Shown: positions 1 to 8,786 of the stretch, piece by piece
Numbering within the stretch: position 1 is the first letter of the stretch
How the letters are laid out: the number at the start of each line of letters is the position of its first letter
NCBI RefSeq assembly: GCF_002157625.1
Contig: NZ_BDMM01000007.1
Location: 107,433 to 171,432, forward strand
Length of the DNA stretch: 64,000 nt
Direction: 5' to 3'
DNA from: Brevundimonas sp. SH203
GTDB taxonomy: Bacteria; Pseudomonadota; Alphaproteobacteria; Caulobacterales; Caulobacteraceae
Position numbers and translations under genes: made by a program
The notes under the pieces: model-generated
What the model was told of the DNA's origin: nothing
The model's input: the letters and a program-made list of their open reading frames with translations, nothing else
The model's database searches: none

Positions 1-36
1 TAGGTCCGAGGCGCGCGGTCGTCTCTAGTCGCACAA

Positions 37-66
37 CGAGGCGCGGACGTGACCGCCCGCGCCTCG
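37..66 (-). terminator. Probable terminator of rpsO
   Basis: Perfect 10-bp inverted repeat, CGAGGCGCGG at 37-46 and its complement at 57-66, with a 10-nt loop. It begins 28 bases after the rpsO stop codon on the minus strand. The tract after the stem is only weakly T-rich. Confidence 0.55.
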
Positions 67-94
67 AAAGCGTTATTCAAACTCGTCCGGCGCC

Positions 95-364
95 TTAGCG
101 GCGCAGGCCCAGCTTGGCGATGAGCGCCTGGTAGCGGCCGGCGTCGACCTTGTTCAGGTGGTCGAGCAGGCGGCGACGTTGCGACACCATCTTCAGAAGG
201 CCACGACGCGAGTGGTTGTCCTTCTTGTGGGTCTTGAAGTGTTCGGTCAGGTTGGCGATGCGTTCCGACAGGATCGCGACCTGAACCTCGGCCGAGCCGG
301 TGTCGCCGGCGGAGCGGGCGTTATCGGCGATGATCTCGTGCTTGCGTTCAGCAGTAACCGACAT
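95..364 (-). CDS. rpsO: 30S ribosomal protein S15
   Basis: This encodes ribosomal protein S15, a primary 16S rRNA-binding protein of the small-subunit platform. The 89-residue product has the usual family length and the conserved core ([14 protein letters not shown], then [19 protein letters not shown], then RRRLLDHLN) and ends in LGLRR. A GGGA ribosome-binding site precedes the ATG at 364. It is the last gene of the leftward block rbfA-truB-rpsO, seen in many bacteria. S15 often represses its own mRNA translation, but I cannot show that here. Confidence 0.98.
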   Translation of the reverse strand: MSVTAERKHEIIADNARSAGDTGSAEVQVAILSERIANLTEHFKTHKKDNHSRRGLLKMVSQRRRLLDHLNKVDAGRYQALIAKLGLRR

Positions 365-385
365 CGAAAGTCTCCCTTGGTGGCC

Positions 386-413
386 TACCGCGCGTCGCGC
401 TGCATGAGGCCGG
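386..413. repeat. Short palindromic intergenic repeat, copy A
   Basis: TACCGCGCGTCGCGCTG followed by CATGAGGCCGG. The core CGCGC-GT-CGCGC-like part is palindromic. The same element recurs twice between truB and rbfA (1381-1408 and 1421-1447), each ending in TTGAGGCC or TGAGGCC. It lies in the gap between truB and rpsO. Confidence 0.6.
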
Positions 414-436
414 GTTGGAGTCCCCTGATCAGGCGA

Positions 437-1369
437 TCAGGAAAGATTGAAAACGCGGTCGGGTTCTAACCGGCCGGCCCGCAACTGACACAGCGCGACG
501 AGGGTCTGGCCCTGAAAGGCTGAAACCGTGCGCGAACCGCCTGAAAGACGATCCTTGAGGGTTTCCACCTGACGGGGGAGCAGAACGATCGGGCGTCCCT
601 GCCGAAGCGAGAAGGCGTCCTGTTCCGTCACGGCCAGCTCCGGGATGTCGTCCAGGGCGGTCGCGACGGCAAGCAAGCCTTCCGAGGCGGCGCCCCTATG
701 CACCATTTCCTCCAGAGAATCCAGAGTGACGGCGTTTTCCGTGCTGAACGGGCCGACGCGCTCGCGCCTGAGGGCGCTGACATGGCCCTCGGCGCCCAGC
801 ACCGCCGCCAGATCGCGCGCCAGCGACCGCACATAGACGCCCTTGCCGGTGCGGATGACGATTTCGACATGGTCGGCGTCCGGGGCGTCCGAGACCTCGG
901 CCGAATGGATGGTCACGCGCCGCGACGGCAGCTCGAACGCCACCCCGTCGCGCGCCAGGTCATAGGCGCGGGCGCCGTCCACCTTGATGGCCGAGAAACG
1001 TGGCGGCGTCTGGTCGATCTCGCCGACGAAGGCGGGCAGGGCCGCCTTCACCTGATCCACGTCGGGCCGCACGTCGGAGCGGCCGATGATCTCGCCCTCG
1101 CGGTCCACGCTGTCGGTCGAGACGCCCCAGTTGATCGTGAAGCGATAGACCTTCTGCGCCTCCATCATCATCGGCACGGTCTTGGTCGCCTCGCCCAGCG
1201 CAATGGGCAGGATGCCGCTGGCCAGCGGGTCCAGCGTCCCGGCGTGACCGGCCTTCTGGGCGTTGAACAGGCGACGGATGCGGCTGACCGCCTCGGTCGA
1301 TCCCATCTCGAACGGCTTGTCCAGACAGACCCAGCCGTCGATGACCTCGCCCTTCTTCTTGCGGGCCAT
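437..1369 (-). CDS. truB: tRNA pseudouridine(55) synthase TruB
   Basis: TruB makes pseudouridine 55 in the T-loop of tRNAs in the cytoplasm. The start is set at the ATG at 1369 ([19 protein letters not shown]), giving 310 residues, typical for the family. A longer in-frame reading upstream is only repeat-containing intergenic sequence. The catalytic motif [12 protein letters not shown] is present, with the nucleophile Asp at about residue 47, followed by [12 protein letters not shown]. The C-terminal part fits the PUA-like tail. It lies between rbfA and rpsO on the same strand, the classic order, and the gaps on both sides carry copies of one small palindromic repeat. Confidence 0.97.
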   Translation of the reverse strand: MARKKKGEVIDGWVCLDKPFEMGSTEAVSRIRRLFNAQKAGHAGTLDPLASGILPIALGEATKTVPMMMEAQKVYRFTINWGVSTDSVDREGEIIGRSDVRPDVDQVKAALPAFVGEIDQTPPRFSAIKVDGARAYDLARDGVAFELPSRRVTIHSAEVSDAPDADHVEIVIRTGKGVYVRSLARDLAAVLGAEGHVSALRRERVGPFSTENAVTLDSLEEMVHRGAASEGLLAVATALDDIPELAVTEQDAFSLRQGRPIVLLPRQVETLKDRLSGGSRTVSAFQGQTLVALCQLRAGRLEPDRVFNLS

Positions 1370-1380
1370 TATTCTTGGCC

Positions 1381-1447
1381 TACCGTGCTTCGCACTACTT
1401 GAGGCCCGAACGCCCGGCCGGTAGCGCGTCGCGCTGTTTGAGGCCGG
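1381..1447. repeat. Palindromic intergenic repeat, copies B and C
   Basis: Two further copies of the element at 386-413 lie side by side in the rbfA-truB gap. Copy B (1381-1408) reads TACCGTGCTTCGCACTACTT then GAGGCCCG. Copy C (1421-1447) reads GTAGCGCGTCGCGCTGTTTG then AGGCCGG. Copy B has compensating changes in both arms (GTGC/GCAC in place of GCGC/GCGC), which suggests that RNA or cruciform pairing is conserved. Confidence 0.6.
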
Positions 1448-1451
1448 AGGA

Positions 1452-1907
1452 TCATTGATCGCCCTCGTCTTCGTCGCGGCGTTCCAGGTCGGCGCGGACG
1501 CGAGGGTCGTCGAACAGGCGGTCCATATGGGTCGCGGCGTCGAAGCTTTCATCGTGGCGGAAACGCAGGTCGGGCGTGAACTTCATGTCCAGCCGGCGAC
1601 CCAGCTGACCGCGCAGGAATTTGGCGTGGGCGTTCAGCGCCTTGATGATCTCGCTCTCGTGGCCGGCGGTGGGCGCGGTCTCCACCCCGGCGCCCAGCGG
1701 CTCGACGAAACAGGTGGCGTGCTTCAGGTCGGGCGACAGGCGCACCTCGGTCACGGTGACGGAGACGCCGACCAGGGCCTCGTCGTGGATGTCCTCCTCG
1801 CGCAGGATGTCGACCAGGGCGTGACGGATCAGCTCGCCGGCGCGCAGCTGACGCTGGCTGGGTCCTGCCGGGCCGGAGGCGTTGCGGGTATGTTGCTTGT
1901 GGGCCAT
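1452..1907 (-). CDS. rbfA: 30S ribosome-binding factor RbfA
   Basis: RbfA is a small KH-like cytosolic factor that binds the immature 30S subunit and helps mature the 16S rRNA 5' end. The ATG at 1907 is chosen because AAGGAGAGG lies just upstream and the first residues (MAHKQHTRN) lead into the conserved [21 protein letters not shown]. The 151-residue product also shows [25 protein letters not shown] and [20 protein letters not shown], both diagnostic. infB, the common upstream neighbour, is not here; a DUF2459 gene and a hairpin lie upstream instead. Confidence 0.96.
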   Translation of the reverse strand: MAHKQHTRNASGPAGPSQRQLRAGELIRHALVDILREEDIHDEALVGVSVTVTEVRLSPDLKHATCFVEPLGAGVETAPTAGHESEIIKALNAHAKFLRGQLGRRLDMKFTPDLRFRHDESFDAATHMDRLFDDPRVRADLERRDEDEGDQ

Positions 1908-1941
1908 CGGCCTCTCCTTCGTGTTCGCCTGCTGGGTCGTC

Positions 1942-1962
1942 ATCCCCGGCTCGACCGGGGAT
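1942..1962 (-). terminator. Hairpin after the DUF2459 gene
   Basis: ATCCCCGG (1942-1949), loop CTCGA, CCGGGGAT (1955-1962). It sits 34 bases beyond the DUF2459 stop codon and before rbfA. It resembles the ATCCCCG-type palindromes common in the intergenic DNA of this window. There is no clear T-run. Confidence 0.45.
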
Positions 1963-1995
1963 CGGACCCGGCCGGATAGGCGAAAGTCGGGCGGT

Positions 1996-2682
1996 CTAGT
2001 CCTGCCCCGGGCGCATGTCCAGTTTTCGCGCCCCTTCCGACGCCCGCGCGGCCCGCATCACCTCGACCGAGGTGATCGACCGGACCGGCCGGATCGCCAC
2101 GCCCGCGGCGTTCAGCACCTGAGCGGTCCAGTGGTTGCACAGATGCAGGATCGAAAAGGTCTCGCGGCTGGCGAAGAAGCGGGCGTCGTCGCCGGGCCGG
2201 GCGGCGACGATGCGGGCCGCGCCGTGGGAAAGCGCCAGCGACCGCTCCACCCGGGCGGCCAGCCGGTCGAACTGCGCCTGCGTCAGCGTCAGCCGCGCGC
2301 TGTCCTCGCCATGGCTCAGTCGGGGATCGACCGCCGCCGGGTCCAGCATGACGACCGAGGCGTTGCCCGGCCGGAAGAAGGCGCGGGCGCCGTCCGGCAG
2401 ACGATCCGAAATCGGGCTCTGGTCCACATAGAAACGCGCGTCGCCCCAGCCGATCAGAATCCAGTCGCCCGGCCCCAGCCCCGCCGCCGCCTGGGCCAGG
2501 GGGCCGCCGCGCCGCATCAGGGCCGCGCGCGGCACGGCCAAGTCGGTGTGAAACCCGTTGTCCAGCACCTGGACGACCACCGCATCACGCGGGGCGCCCG
2601 TCTCCGCCATGCCCGGCCGGGTCCAGGTCCACAGGGCGGCGGCCGCGCCGATCAGGGCCGCCAGGATCAGCGCGCGGATCAC
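1996..2682 (-). CDS. DUF2459 family membrane-anchored protein
   Basis: A 228-residue protein of the DUF2459 (TIGR02117-like) family, whose function is not established. The GTG start at 2682 overlaps the stop of the upstream gene as GTGA, so the two are probably translationally coupled. Residues 1-20 (VIRALILAALIGAAAALWTW) form a membrane anchor or uncleaved signal. Next come features I associate with the family: VLDNGFHTDLAVPR near the N terminus, WILIGWGDARFY in the middle and LHLCNHWTAQVLNAAG near the C terminus, where Cys, Asn and His could form a papain-like active site. That enzymatic reading is inference. Confidence 0.75.
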   Translation of the reverse strand: MIRALILAALIGAAAALWTWTRPGMAETGAPRDAVVVQVLDNGFHTDLAVPRAALMRRGGPLAQAAAGLGPGDWILIGWGDARFYVDQSPISDRLPDGARAFFRPGNASVVMLDPAAVDPRLSHGEDSARLTLTQAQFDRLAARVERSLALSHGAARIVAARPGDDARFFASRETFSILHLCNHWTAQVLNAAGVAIRPVRSITSVEVMRAARASEGARKLDMRPGQD

Positions 2683-3242
2683 CGGCCGAAGTCCCGCACG
2701 GCGCACAGCCGATCCTGGGCCGCCAAGGCGCCGGGCGGCGGTCCTTGGCGCACGGGCATCAGCAGAAAGCCGTCTCGCCGCATCGCCAGCGCCAGCCAGC
2801 CCACGGCCTGACCGGCGCACAGCCGGCTGTCCTCGTCGGCCAGAACCCGGCGGATTTCGATCTGGGCGGCGGCGGGCGCACCCATGGCCTCGGCGAAGGT
2901 GCGCGCCCCGTCGGCCTTCTGGTCGGCGCCCACCAGACGGTGCGGCGTGGTGGTCAGACGTCCCGCCCCCTCGACCGTCAGGCCGCCGCCTGCGACCTGG
3001 ACCGCCAGCGGCGTGCGCGCGTCCGAACCCGTCGAGACATACCGCCCGGAAACCACCGGATCGCCGATCACCACCTGCCCCTTGGCCAGGGGTCCGGCGG
3101 ACGCCGACTGCGGCTCGATCAGCCGGTTCAGCGCAGGCTCGACGACCAGGGCGCCCAGCAGGAACAGGGCGAACGCCGCGACGCCCGCCGCCACGGTCCA
3201 CTTCAACGATGGGACGCCGGACGGCGGGACGGTCGCGCTCAT
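2679..3242 (-). CDS. Membrane-anchored protein of unknown function
   Basis: The 187-residue product has a short cytoplasmic start, one hydrophobic segment at about residues 14-36 (WTVAAGVAAFALFLLGALVV) and a soluble remainder that would lie in the periplasm. The soluble part contains two cysteines near the C terminus (RLCAGQAVGW and DRLCAVRDFGR) that may form a disulfide. I do not recognise a family. It starts at the ATG at 3242 and overlaps the downstream DUF2459 gene by four bases, so the pair is an operon, and both products appear to be tethered to the inner membrane. Confidence 0.7.
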   Translation of the reverse strand: MSATVPPSGVPSLKWTVAAGVAAFALFLLGALVVEPALNRLIEPQSASAGPLAKGQVVIGDPVVSGRYVSTGSDARTPLAVQVAGGGLTVEGAGRLTTTPHRLVGADQKADGARTFAEAMGAPAAAQIEIRRVLADEDSRLCAGQAVGWLALAMRRDGFLLMPVRQGPPPGALAAQDRLCAVRDFGR

Positions 3243-3310
3243 GACCGACAGCCTTAAGGGAACAGGGGTTGAGGAATGGTCACTCGACCCCGTCCCGCGT
3301 CGTCATGCGA

Positions 3311-3994
3311 TCAGTTGCGGCCGGGGCGGCGCGTCGGATCGCTGAGCTGGAACAGGCGCGCCGACAGGTTCGACGCCGGTTGCAGCGAGGTCAGCTGAGT
3401 TCGGGTGCGCGCCCCTTGCGGATCGGTGATGGTCCATTCATGCAGCCGCACGGGATTGCCGGCGAAGGCCAGCACCACCTGACCGTCGTTCGGCCGGTTG
3501 GCGTCGCGGGCGGTGATGGCGAAGGCGCCGGACGCCATGCGCGTCACCCGCTCGATGCGGACGCCCTGATCCAGTCGGACGTTGCGCGCCAGGAAGGTGG
3601 ACAGGGGCGTGCGCCCCAGCGGCACCTGCTGGAAGGTGTTCAGGCGAGGGTCGTAGCGTTTGACATTATAGCCGTCCGACACGACCAGCAGCCCGGCCGG
3701 GTCGGTGTATTCGAACCGCATCTTGCCCGGCCGCTGCAGATAGAAGCGGCCCTGGCGCGTCTGGCCGTTCGGGCCGGTCTCGGTGAACGTCCCCTGCGCC
3801 GAGGTCAGGGCCTGCAGATAGCCCTGCGCCTGCTGCACCACCGCCCGGTCGTCGGCCGACAGGTTCGACTGGGCCTGGGCCGCGTCGAAGGCGCCCAGGG
3901 CGATCAGGCCGCTGGTCAGGCCCGCGCCCAGCAGCAGGCCGCGGCGGTTCAGGTCGGATGTGGCCACAGCCACGGTCTTGGCGCGCGAGGTCAT
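3311..3994 (-). CDS. lolA: LolA-family outer-membrane lipoprotein carrier
   Basis: LolA carries lipoproteins through the periplasm from LolCDE to the outer membrane. The 227-residue product shows the LolA pattern: YLQALTSAQGTFTETGPNGQ, then RQGRFYLQRPGKMRFEYTDP, then LLVVSDGYNVKRYDP, with the strand-rich C-terminal half FAITARD and VVLAFAGNPVRLHEW. The N terminus, NRRGLLLGAGLTSGLIALG ending near AQA, looks like a twin-arginine (Tat) signal and not a plain Sec signal. It lies downstream of ftsK on the same strand, an order I recall from other alphaproteobacteria. Confidence 0.9.
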   Translation of the reverse strand: MTSRAKTVAVATSDLNRRGLLLGAGLTSGLIALGAFDAAQAQSNLSADDRAVVQQAQGYLQALTSAQGTFTETGPNGQTRQGRFYLQRPGKMRFEYTDPAGLLVVSDGYNVKRYDPRLNTFQQVPLGRTPLSTFLARNVRLDQGVRIERVTRMASGAFAITARDANRPNDGQVVLAFAGNPVRLHEWTITDPQGARTRTQLTSLQPASNLSARLFQLSDPTRRPGRN

Positions 3995-4147
3995 TGAAGT
4001 CCGTCTCCCGTTCGGGATGGTTGTCGATCCTGCCGTCTTGCCCGGTCGGCTTGGCGTCGGAATGACGCGAGCCTGACCATATTCCGGCGCTGCGATGAAG
4101 CCCTGTTCATCGAAATGCTGAAGCTTGGACGCGATGGCGGGTCAGAC

Positions 4148-4170
4148 AACGGCTCTGAGGCGCAGCCGTT
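4148..4170 (-). terminator. Possible terminator of ftsK
   Basis: AACGGCT (4148-4154) and AGCCGTT (4164-4170) form a 7-bp stem about 14 bases after the ftsK stop codon. The loop is 9 nt. There is no strong T-run, so it could be only a processing hairpin. Confidence 0.4.
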
Positions 4171-4183
4171 CCTTCGACCCGGA

Positions 4184-6622
4184 TCACACCATCGGCGGCG
4201 GGCCGGCCAGGACGTCGCGCTTGCCGGCGTGGTTGGCGGGGCTGACCACGCCTTCCTGCTCCATCCGCTCGATCAGGGAGGCGGCGCGGTTATAGCCGAT
4301 CTGGAGGCGACGCTGGACATAGCTGGTCGAGGCCTTGCGGTCGCGCGTGACCACGGCGACGGCGCGGTCGTAAAGGTCGTCGCCCGATCCGCCGTTCCCG
4401 CCCTCGTCATAACCCCCGTCGGCGTCGCCGTCCGGCTCGTCGGTGATCAGGTCCAGATAGTCGGGCTCGGCCTGGGCCTTCAGGTGTTTGCAGACGTCCT
4501 CGACCTCCTTGTCATCCACGAACGGGCCGTGCAGGCGGGTGATGCGGCCGCCGCCGGCCATGTAGAGCATGTCGCCCTGGCCCAGCAGTTGCTCGCCGCC
4601 CTGTTCGCCCAGGATGGTGCGGCTGTCGATCTTGGACGTGACCTGGAAGGAGATGCGGGTCGGGAAGTTGGCCTTGATGGTGCCGGTGATGACGTCCACC
4701 GACGGGCGCTGGGTCGCCATGATCAGGTGGATGCCCGCCGCGCGCGCCATCTGGGCCAAACGCTGGACGGCGCCTTCCACATCCTTGCCCGCGACCAGCA
4801 TCAGGTCGGCCATTTCGTCCATGACCACGACCAGGAAGGGCAGGGGCTCGGGCCGGATCTTCTCGGACTCGTAAACCGGGCGGCCCTGGTCGTCGAAGCC
4901 GGTCTGGACCGTGCGCTCGAAATGCTCGCCCTTGGCCTGAGCCTCGCGGGCGCGCTCGTTGTAGCTGGCGATGTTGCGCACCCCCAGCTTGGACATCCGG
5001 CGATAGCGGTCCTCCATCTCGCGCACGGTCCATTTCAGCGCGACGACGGCCTTCTTGGGATCGGTCACGACGGGCGCCAGCAGGTGCGGAATGCCGTCAT
5101 AGACCGACAGCTCCAGCATCTTGGGGTCGATCATGATGAAGCGGCATTCGGCCGGGCTGTGGCGATACAGGATCGACAGGATCATGGCGTTGACCCCCAC
5201 CGACTTGCCCGAGCCGGTGGTGCCCGCGATCAACAGGTGCGGCATCCGCGCCAGGTCGGCGACATAGGGTTCGCCGCCGATGGTCTCGCCCAGCGCCAGG
5301 GGCAGCAGATGCCCCTTCTTGTCGTATTCGGCGCTGGCCAGCAGGTCGCGCAGATAGACGGTCTCGCGCTTGGCGTTGGGCAGTTCGATGCCGATGGCGT
5401 TCCTGCCCTGAACCACGCTGATGCGGCAGGCGCGGGCGGACATGGAGCGGGCGATGTCGTCGGCCAGGGCCACGACGCGGCCATGCTTCACGCCGGGCGC
5501 GGGGACCAGTTCGTACAGGGTGACGACCGGGCCGGGCCTGATCTGGTCGATCACGCCGCGCACGCCGAACTCCTGCAGTACGCCTTCCAGCATCTTGGCG
5601 TTCTGCTTCAGCGAATCCTCGTCGACCGAGGCTGTGCGCTGGCCGGGCTTGCTCAATATCCCCAGCGGCGGCAGGTCGAAATCGCCCTCGGGCCGAGTGA
5701 AGTCGAAGGCCTGCTGGTCCAGGTCGTCCTTCCTGACCTTGGGGGCCTTGACCGCCGCGACGCGCGGTTCGACCGCGCGGGCCGCCGCGCCGCGCGCGGC
5801 GCTGGGCGGCGGGGGCGTGGCCTCGTCCTCCCATGGCGGCAGGTCGTCATAGGCGGTCTGCGGCTCCAGATCGGCCGGCGCCTCCATATCCACGGACGGC
5901 TCGATGGACGTTGGGGCGTTCTGAACCGGCGCGGGGCGCGGCGCGCGCGCCCTGGGCGGGGCCTTTTCGCGCGCGGCCTGGGCAGGCGCGCGGGGCGCCG
6001 GCGCCTTCAACGACCGTCCCCAATGCAGGGCGTCCAGGAAATCCATGGCCCGGAGCCCGATGGCGAAACCGACCAGCCACAGGCCAGCGATCAGGAAGAT
6101 CAGGCCCGCGAAGATGCGCGCGCCGGGGATGTGCAGGGCGCCGATGGCCTTGGCCGTCAGCCCGGTCAGGCCGTCGCCCCACAGACCGCCCAGCCCCGCC
6201 GCCAACGGCCAGGCCGCCGGCGACGCCAGGGCCGCCAGGGCCGCGGACAGGGCCAGCACCCCGCCGGTCGCGGCCAAGGCTTTCAGCGGCGTGGGCTTCA
6301 GCCGCTGCTGGAGCGCGTCGCCGACCGCCCGCGCGAGGCCGAAGGCGACCAGCAGAAGCGCGGCCGGCCAGGCGGCCAGACCCAGCGACTGCATGAACAG
6401 GTCTGCGAACAGGGCGCCGTTGGCCCCCAACCAGTTGGTGGTCGGCAGGGTGGAGGCCGCGTTCAGACTGGCGTCCGCCGGATTCCAAGACAGCAGGGCG
6501 ATCAGCAGCAGGGTCGCCAGCAGGGCCTGCAGCACCCCTCTGAATCGCACCACGAACGGCGCGTCCCACAGGATGCGGGCGCTGATCCAGGCCTGACGGC
6601 CGACGGCGAGGGCGGTGGACAT
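4184..6622 (-). CDS. ftsK: DNA translocase FtsK
   Basis: FtsK is a septal membrane ATPase that pumps DNA and helps resolve the chromosome terminus through XerCD-dif. The 812-residue product has four or five membrane segments within residues 25-190 and a Pro/Ala-rich linker at about 205-300. The motor domain has Walker [10 protein letters not shown] (467-475), Walker [12 protein letters not shown] (598-608) and [26 protein letters not shown]. The C-terminal gamma winged helix ([20 protein letters not shown]) reads KOPS sites. The linker is short compared with the E. coli protein, as is usual in alphaproteobacteria. The prophage is inserted just upstream, so the ftsK promoter abuts attL. Confidence 0.97.
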   Translation of the reverse strand: MSTALAVGRQAWISARILWDAPFVVRFRGVLQALLATLLLIALLSWNPADASLNAASTLPTTNWLGANGALFADLFMQSLGLAAWPAALLLVAFGLARAVGDALQQRLKPTPLKALAATGGVLALSAALAALASPAAWPLAAGLGGLWGDGLTGLTAKAIGALHIPGARIFAGLIFLIAGLWLVGFAIGLRAMDFLDALHWGRSLKAPAPRAPAQAAREKAPPRARAPRPAPVQNAPTSIEPSVDMEAPADLEPQTAYDDLPPWEDEATPPPPSAARGAAARAVEPRVAAVKAPKVRKDDLDQQAFDFTRPEGDFDLPPLGILSKPGQRTASVDEDSLKQNAKMLEGVLQEFGVRGVIDQIRPGPVVTLYELVPAPGVKHGRVVALADDIARSMSARACRISVVQGRNAIGIELPNAKRETVYLRDLLASAEYDKKGHLLPLALGETIGGEPYVADLARMPHLLIAGTTGSGKSVGVNAMILSILYRHSPAECRFIMIDPKMLELSVYDGIPHLLAPVVTDPKKAVVALKWTVREMEDRYRRMSKLGVRNIASYNERAREAQAKGEHFERTVQTGFDDQGRPVYESEKIRPEPLPFLVVVMDEMADLMLVAGKDVEGAVQRLAQMARAAGIHLIMATQRPSVDVITGTIKANFPTRISFQVTSKIDSRTILGEQGGEQLLGQGDMLYMAGGGRITRLHGPFVDDKEVEDVCKHLKAQAEPDYLDLITDEPDGDADGGYDEGGNGGSGDDLYDRAVAVVTRDRKASTSYVQRRLQIGYNRAASLIERMEQEGVVSPANHAGKRDVLAGPPPMV

Positions 6623-6745
6623 GAAGGGGCGAACCTTCCGGGCGGCTGACGTTCGGCCGCCCTTGTCGCACCCGCAGGGTTAAAGGGCTGTTAGTGATAA
6701 CTGCTAAGGGCGCCCTGATTTCATTGGTTTTTTTCTAGGGACCGT

Positions 6746-6783
6746 ATCCGACTTCGTGAATAAGCATCGGGTCAAGTCGGATG
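6746..6783. other. Putative left attachment region (attL)
   Basis: ATCCGACTT at 6746-6754 and AAGTCGGAT at 6774-6782 are inverted around a 19-bp spacer. The 10-mer AAGTCGGATG (6774-6783) also occurs in the same orientation at 45950-45959, just after the integrase gene. It lies between the ftsK start and the last phage gene with its terminator. The exact crossover core cannot be fixed without an empty site to compare. Confidence 0.45.
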
Positions 6784-6831
6784 CGTTCGGGCCACGCCGC
6801 GCCCTGTATCTAGGGCGGATCGGAGGGCAAA

Positions 6832-6861
6832 ACGCCCCGGCGTCATTATGCACCGGGGCGT
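6832..6861 (-). terminator. Terminator at the end of the phage late operon
   Basis: ACGCCCCGG (6832-6840) and CCGGGGCGT (6853-6861) form a perfect 9-bp stem with a 12-nt loop, about 60 bases after the stop of the last leftward phage gene. It would stop late phage transcription before ftsK. Confidence 0.65.
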
Positions 6862-6921
6862 CTGTCCGCGCAGGCGAGGCGAGGGAAAGGACTGAAACCC
6901 CGCCGTCTGCCGGCGAAGGGC

Positions 6922-7197
6922 TTAGCTGAAGGCCAAGGCGGCCGTGGTCACGTCGCCGGCGACGGGCACGGTCAAGACCTTCAGCACGCGATAGGCCGTC
7001 TCGGCCGCCGCCACGACCTGGATGCGGTCGCCCACCTTCAGTTCGCCGCGCACGTCGTTGAAGTAGCCGTTGGCGACGACGGTCGCGACGCTGTCGGCGC
7101 CGCATTCGGCATGGAACAGCTGACGGGTGGCCAGCGCCGGCGAGGGCGGGGGTTTCAGATTGGCGACCTTGGAAAACTGGGTTTTGACGAGGGCCAT
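6922..7197 (-). CDS. Small phage protein of unknown function, end of late operon
   Basis: The product has 91 residues with alternating hydrophobic and polar stretches suggesting a small beta-barrel (VATVVANGYFNDV, then LKVGDRIQVVAAAETAYRVLKVLTVPV). It has one Cys and no signal peptide. I do not recognise a family, although short proteins of this look occur near the tail or lysis genes of other prophages. An AGGAGAT ribosome-binding site precedes the ATG at 7197. It is the last gene before the terminator at 6832-6861 and the left prophage edge. Confidence 0.6.
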   Translation of the reverse strand: MALVKTQFSKVANLKPPPSPALATRQLFHAECGADSVATVVANGYFNDVRGELKVGDRIQVVAAAETAYRVLKVLTVPVAGDVTTAALAFS

Positions 7198-7284
7198 GAG
7201 ACGATCTCCTGTTGAGGCGGATCGCCGACGCCGACGATCATGGCCACAGGTTAGGGCGGCCCGCGCCGCCGCAACGCGAACGCC

Positions 7285-7596
7285 TCAACCCGCCGGACAC
7301 GCCTCGCCGGTATGGAACTGGATCAGGCGGCTGACCTGGTCGAACAGGTCGCCGCGGCTTTTCGCCAGGCGGCGGATGCCGGCCCGCCAGTCAGAGGGGA
7401 TCGAGGCCGCGCCGTCGGTCGGCAGGCCGGGCACGGCGGCGGGACAGCGCAGCAGCTCGGCCGGCGGCGTCTCGCGCACCGTGCGCACCACGACCTCGGG
7501 CGGCGGCGCGACGGCGGGCGGCCTAGCGCAGGCCGGCAAGGTCGTTGACAGCAGCAGCCCAGTCGCCGCCAACACGATCATCTTTGACTGCCGCAT
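7285..7596 (-). CDS. Rz1-like outer-membrane spanin lipoprotein
   Basis: Spanins fuse inner and outer membranes in the last step of Gram-negative phage lysis. Starting at the ATG at 7596 gives 103 residues with a lipoprotein signal peptide ending in the lipobox LPAC (Cys at 23), then a proline-rich stretch (ARPPAVAPPPEVVV) typical of Rz1. The 5' end overlaps the Rz-like gene by 74 bases in another frame, the usual nested arrangement. A longer in-frame reading to 7662 lacks a sensible N terminus. The C-terminal 60 residues (SDWRAGIRRLAKSRGDLFDQV) make it longer than lambda Rz1. Confidence rests on lipobox, proline content and overlap. Confidence 0.75.
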   Translation of the reverse strand: MRQSKMIVLAATGLLLSTTLPACARPPAVAPPPEVVVRTVRETPPAELLRCPAAVPGLPTDGAASIPSDWRAGIRRLAKSRGDLFDQVSRLIQFHTGEACPAG

Positions 7597-7978
7597 CGGC
7601 CGCCTCCATTCGGGTGAGGGCGTCGGTCGCCCGTTTGGCATAGACGGCCGCCAGGGCCGCATCCGCCGCTTGCTTGCCTTCGCGGCGCTCGATGTCAGCC
7701 AGCATGGCGTCGATCGATCCGACTTGGGCCTTGTCTCGGAACTCGACCAGGGCGGCGACGCGGCCGTTGCACCGCTTGCCCCAGTCCTTTTGTTTCGAGC
7801 CTTCAGGCTGGAACGGCTCGCCGGCCGTGGCGCAGATCTCGCGCGCCTGGGTCAGCAGCAGGTCGCGATCATCCTTGGCTTTCTCCATCCAGAAATAGAG
7901 CGACGCCGCCCCCGCCAGCACCACCAGCAGGGTCAGGAACTTGCGATAGGTGTGGAACAGGGCGAGAGCGGCGGCCAT
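7523..7978 (-). CDS. Rz-like inner-membrane spanin
   Basis: The 151-residue product has a single N-terminal transmembrane helix (about residues 12-31, FLTLLVVLAGAASLYFW). A long, mostly helical and charged periplasmic part follows (DDRDLLLTQAREI, AMLADIERREGKQAADAALAAVYAKRATDALTRM), as expected for an i-spanin coiled coil. Two cysteines (ICATAG and KRCNGR) could form a disulfide. It lies directly after the Gp49-like gene and its 3' end overlaps the Rz1-like lipoprotein gene. The role is assigned from architecture and genomic position, not from sequence identity. Confidence 0.72.
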   Translation of the reverse strand: MAAALALFHTYRKFLTLLVVLAGAASLYFWMEKAKDDRDLLLTQAREICATAGEPFQPEGSKQKDWGKRCNGRVAALVEFRDKAQVGSIDAMLADIERREGKQAADAALAAVYAKRATDALTRMEAADAAVKDDRVGGDWAAAVNDLAGLR

Positions 7979-7980
7979 TA

Positions 7981-8340
7981 TTAGGCGGCCTCGGCCAAGC
8001 GCTTACGCAGAGCGAAGCCTTCGAACGCCCACAGCTTGCGGATCGCCTGTCCGCGCGCAAACTTCCGGCCAAGCTCGGCGTTGAAGTTTGCTGGCGAGGC
8101 GCGGGCGCTTTCACCTGTGACCGTGAACCCGGACTTAGTGACCAAGACGCAGAGCGTCAGGCACGCCAGGGCGTCCTCCGTCGTATCGCCATGCGCATCG
8201 CCTTGCGACGTGGTCACGGCCTCGTTGGCGCGGATGTAGTGTTCGCTTGCGATGGAGCCTTCCAGATCATCGAGTGTAACGCGTGGTGCGACCGCGACCT
8301 TGGCGGCTTCGGCGTCGGAGACCTTGAGAGTGTCGTCCAT
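7981..8340 (-). CDS. N4 Gp49 / Sf6 gp66 family protein
   Basis: The 119-residue product carries the diagnostic pattern of the phage Gp49/gp66 family (PF13876): RVTLDDLEGSIASEHYI near the N terminus, then TLCVLVTKSGFTVTGESARA, then SPANFNAELGRKFARGQAI and KLWAFEGFALRKRLAE. Members are common in podoviral and siphoviral genomes near structural or lysis genes; their biochemical role is not known to me. It lies between the endolysin and Rz genes, with two bases separating its stop from the Rz start. Confidence 0.88.
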   Translation of the reverse strand: MDDTLKVSDAEAAKVAVAPRVTLDDLEGSIASEHYIRANEAVTTSQGDAHGDTTEDALACLTLCVLVTKSGFTVTGESARASPANFNAELGRKFARGQAIRKLWAFEGFALRKRLAEAA

Positions 8341-8401
8341 GTCGTATTCCTCAGACTGTGCCGGGAGAGCGCCCGGCTCGCATCCCGCCAGTCGGCGGCG
8401 A

Positions 8402-8785
8402 TCAGGGAAACCTTTTCCGGTCCAGTTCGAAGTGCGGGCCGTCCTTCAGCGTCTTCCAGTCGCCGCCCCACACGATGGGCGATCCCCGTTCGAGGGCGGC
8501 TTGCTTGAAGGCGGCGGCGATCCGGCCATAGAGCGGCCAGTCCCAGCGCACCGAACCGCCGACCAGGGCGACGACGTCCACGGCGTGGCCGGTCAGGTGG
8601 CGGCTGTTCATCGTCTGCGTCGCCTTGGCGGCGAACAGCTCCTTTTGGCGCGTGACGCTGCGCAGACCCTCGGTGATCTTGAAGTCCACCGGCGTCAGCT
8701 GGATCGCCCGTTCGACGATGGCGATCAGCTCGGGATGCACGCCGACCAGACGCGCGCGGCTGGCCTTTGACAGGTTGAACGCCAT
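8402..8785 (-). CDS. Endolysin, M15-type L-alanyl-D-glutamate peptidase
   Basis: A 127-residue single-domain peptidase of the M15 (VanY/phage T5 endolysin) family, which cuts peptidoglycan stem peptides. Zinc-ligand motifs are visible: SRHLTGHAVD (His63, Asp70) and GPHFEL (His118), with the conserved entry motif FKITEGLRSVTRQKELFA. There is no signal peptide or SAR helix, so a holin must release it. It begins one base after the holin stop codon, which supports a holin-endolysin pair. Length is typical for compact phage M15 enzymes. Confidence 0.93.
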   Translation of the reverse strand: MAFNLSKASRARLVGVHPELIAIVERAIQLTPVDFKITEGLRSVTRQKELFAAKATQTMNSRHLTGHAVDVVALVGGSVRWDWPLYGRIAAAFKQAALERGSPIVWGGDWKTLKDGPHFELDRKRFP

Positions 8786-8786
8786 G

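Noticed and set aside
4115..6649. An 844-codon open frame on the plus strand opposite ftsK
   Set aside because: GC-rich DNA keeps antisense frames open. The translation has no domain, and the opposite strand is an unmistakable FtsK.
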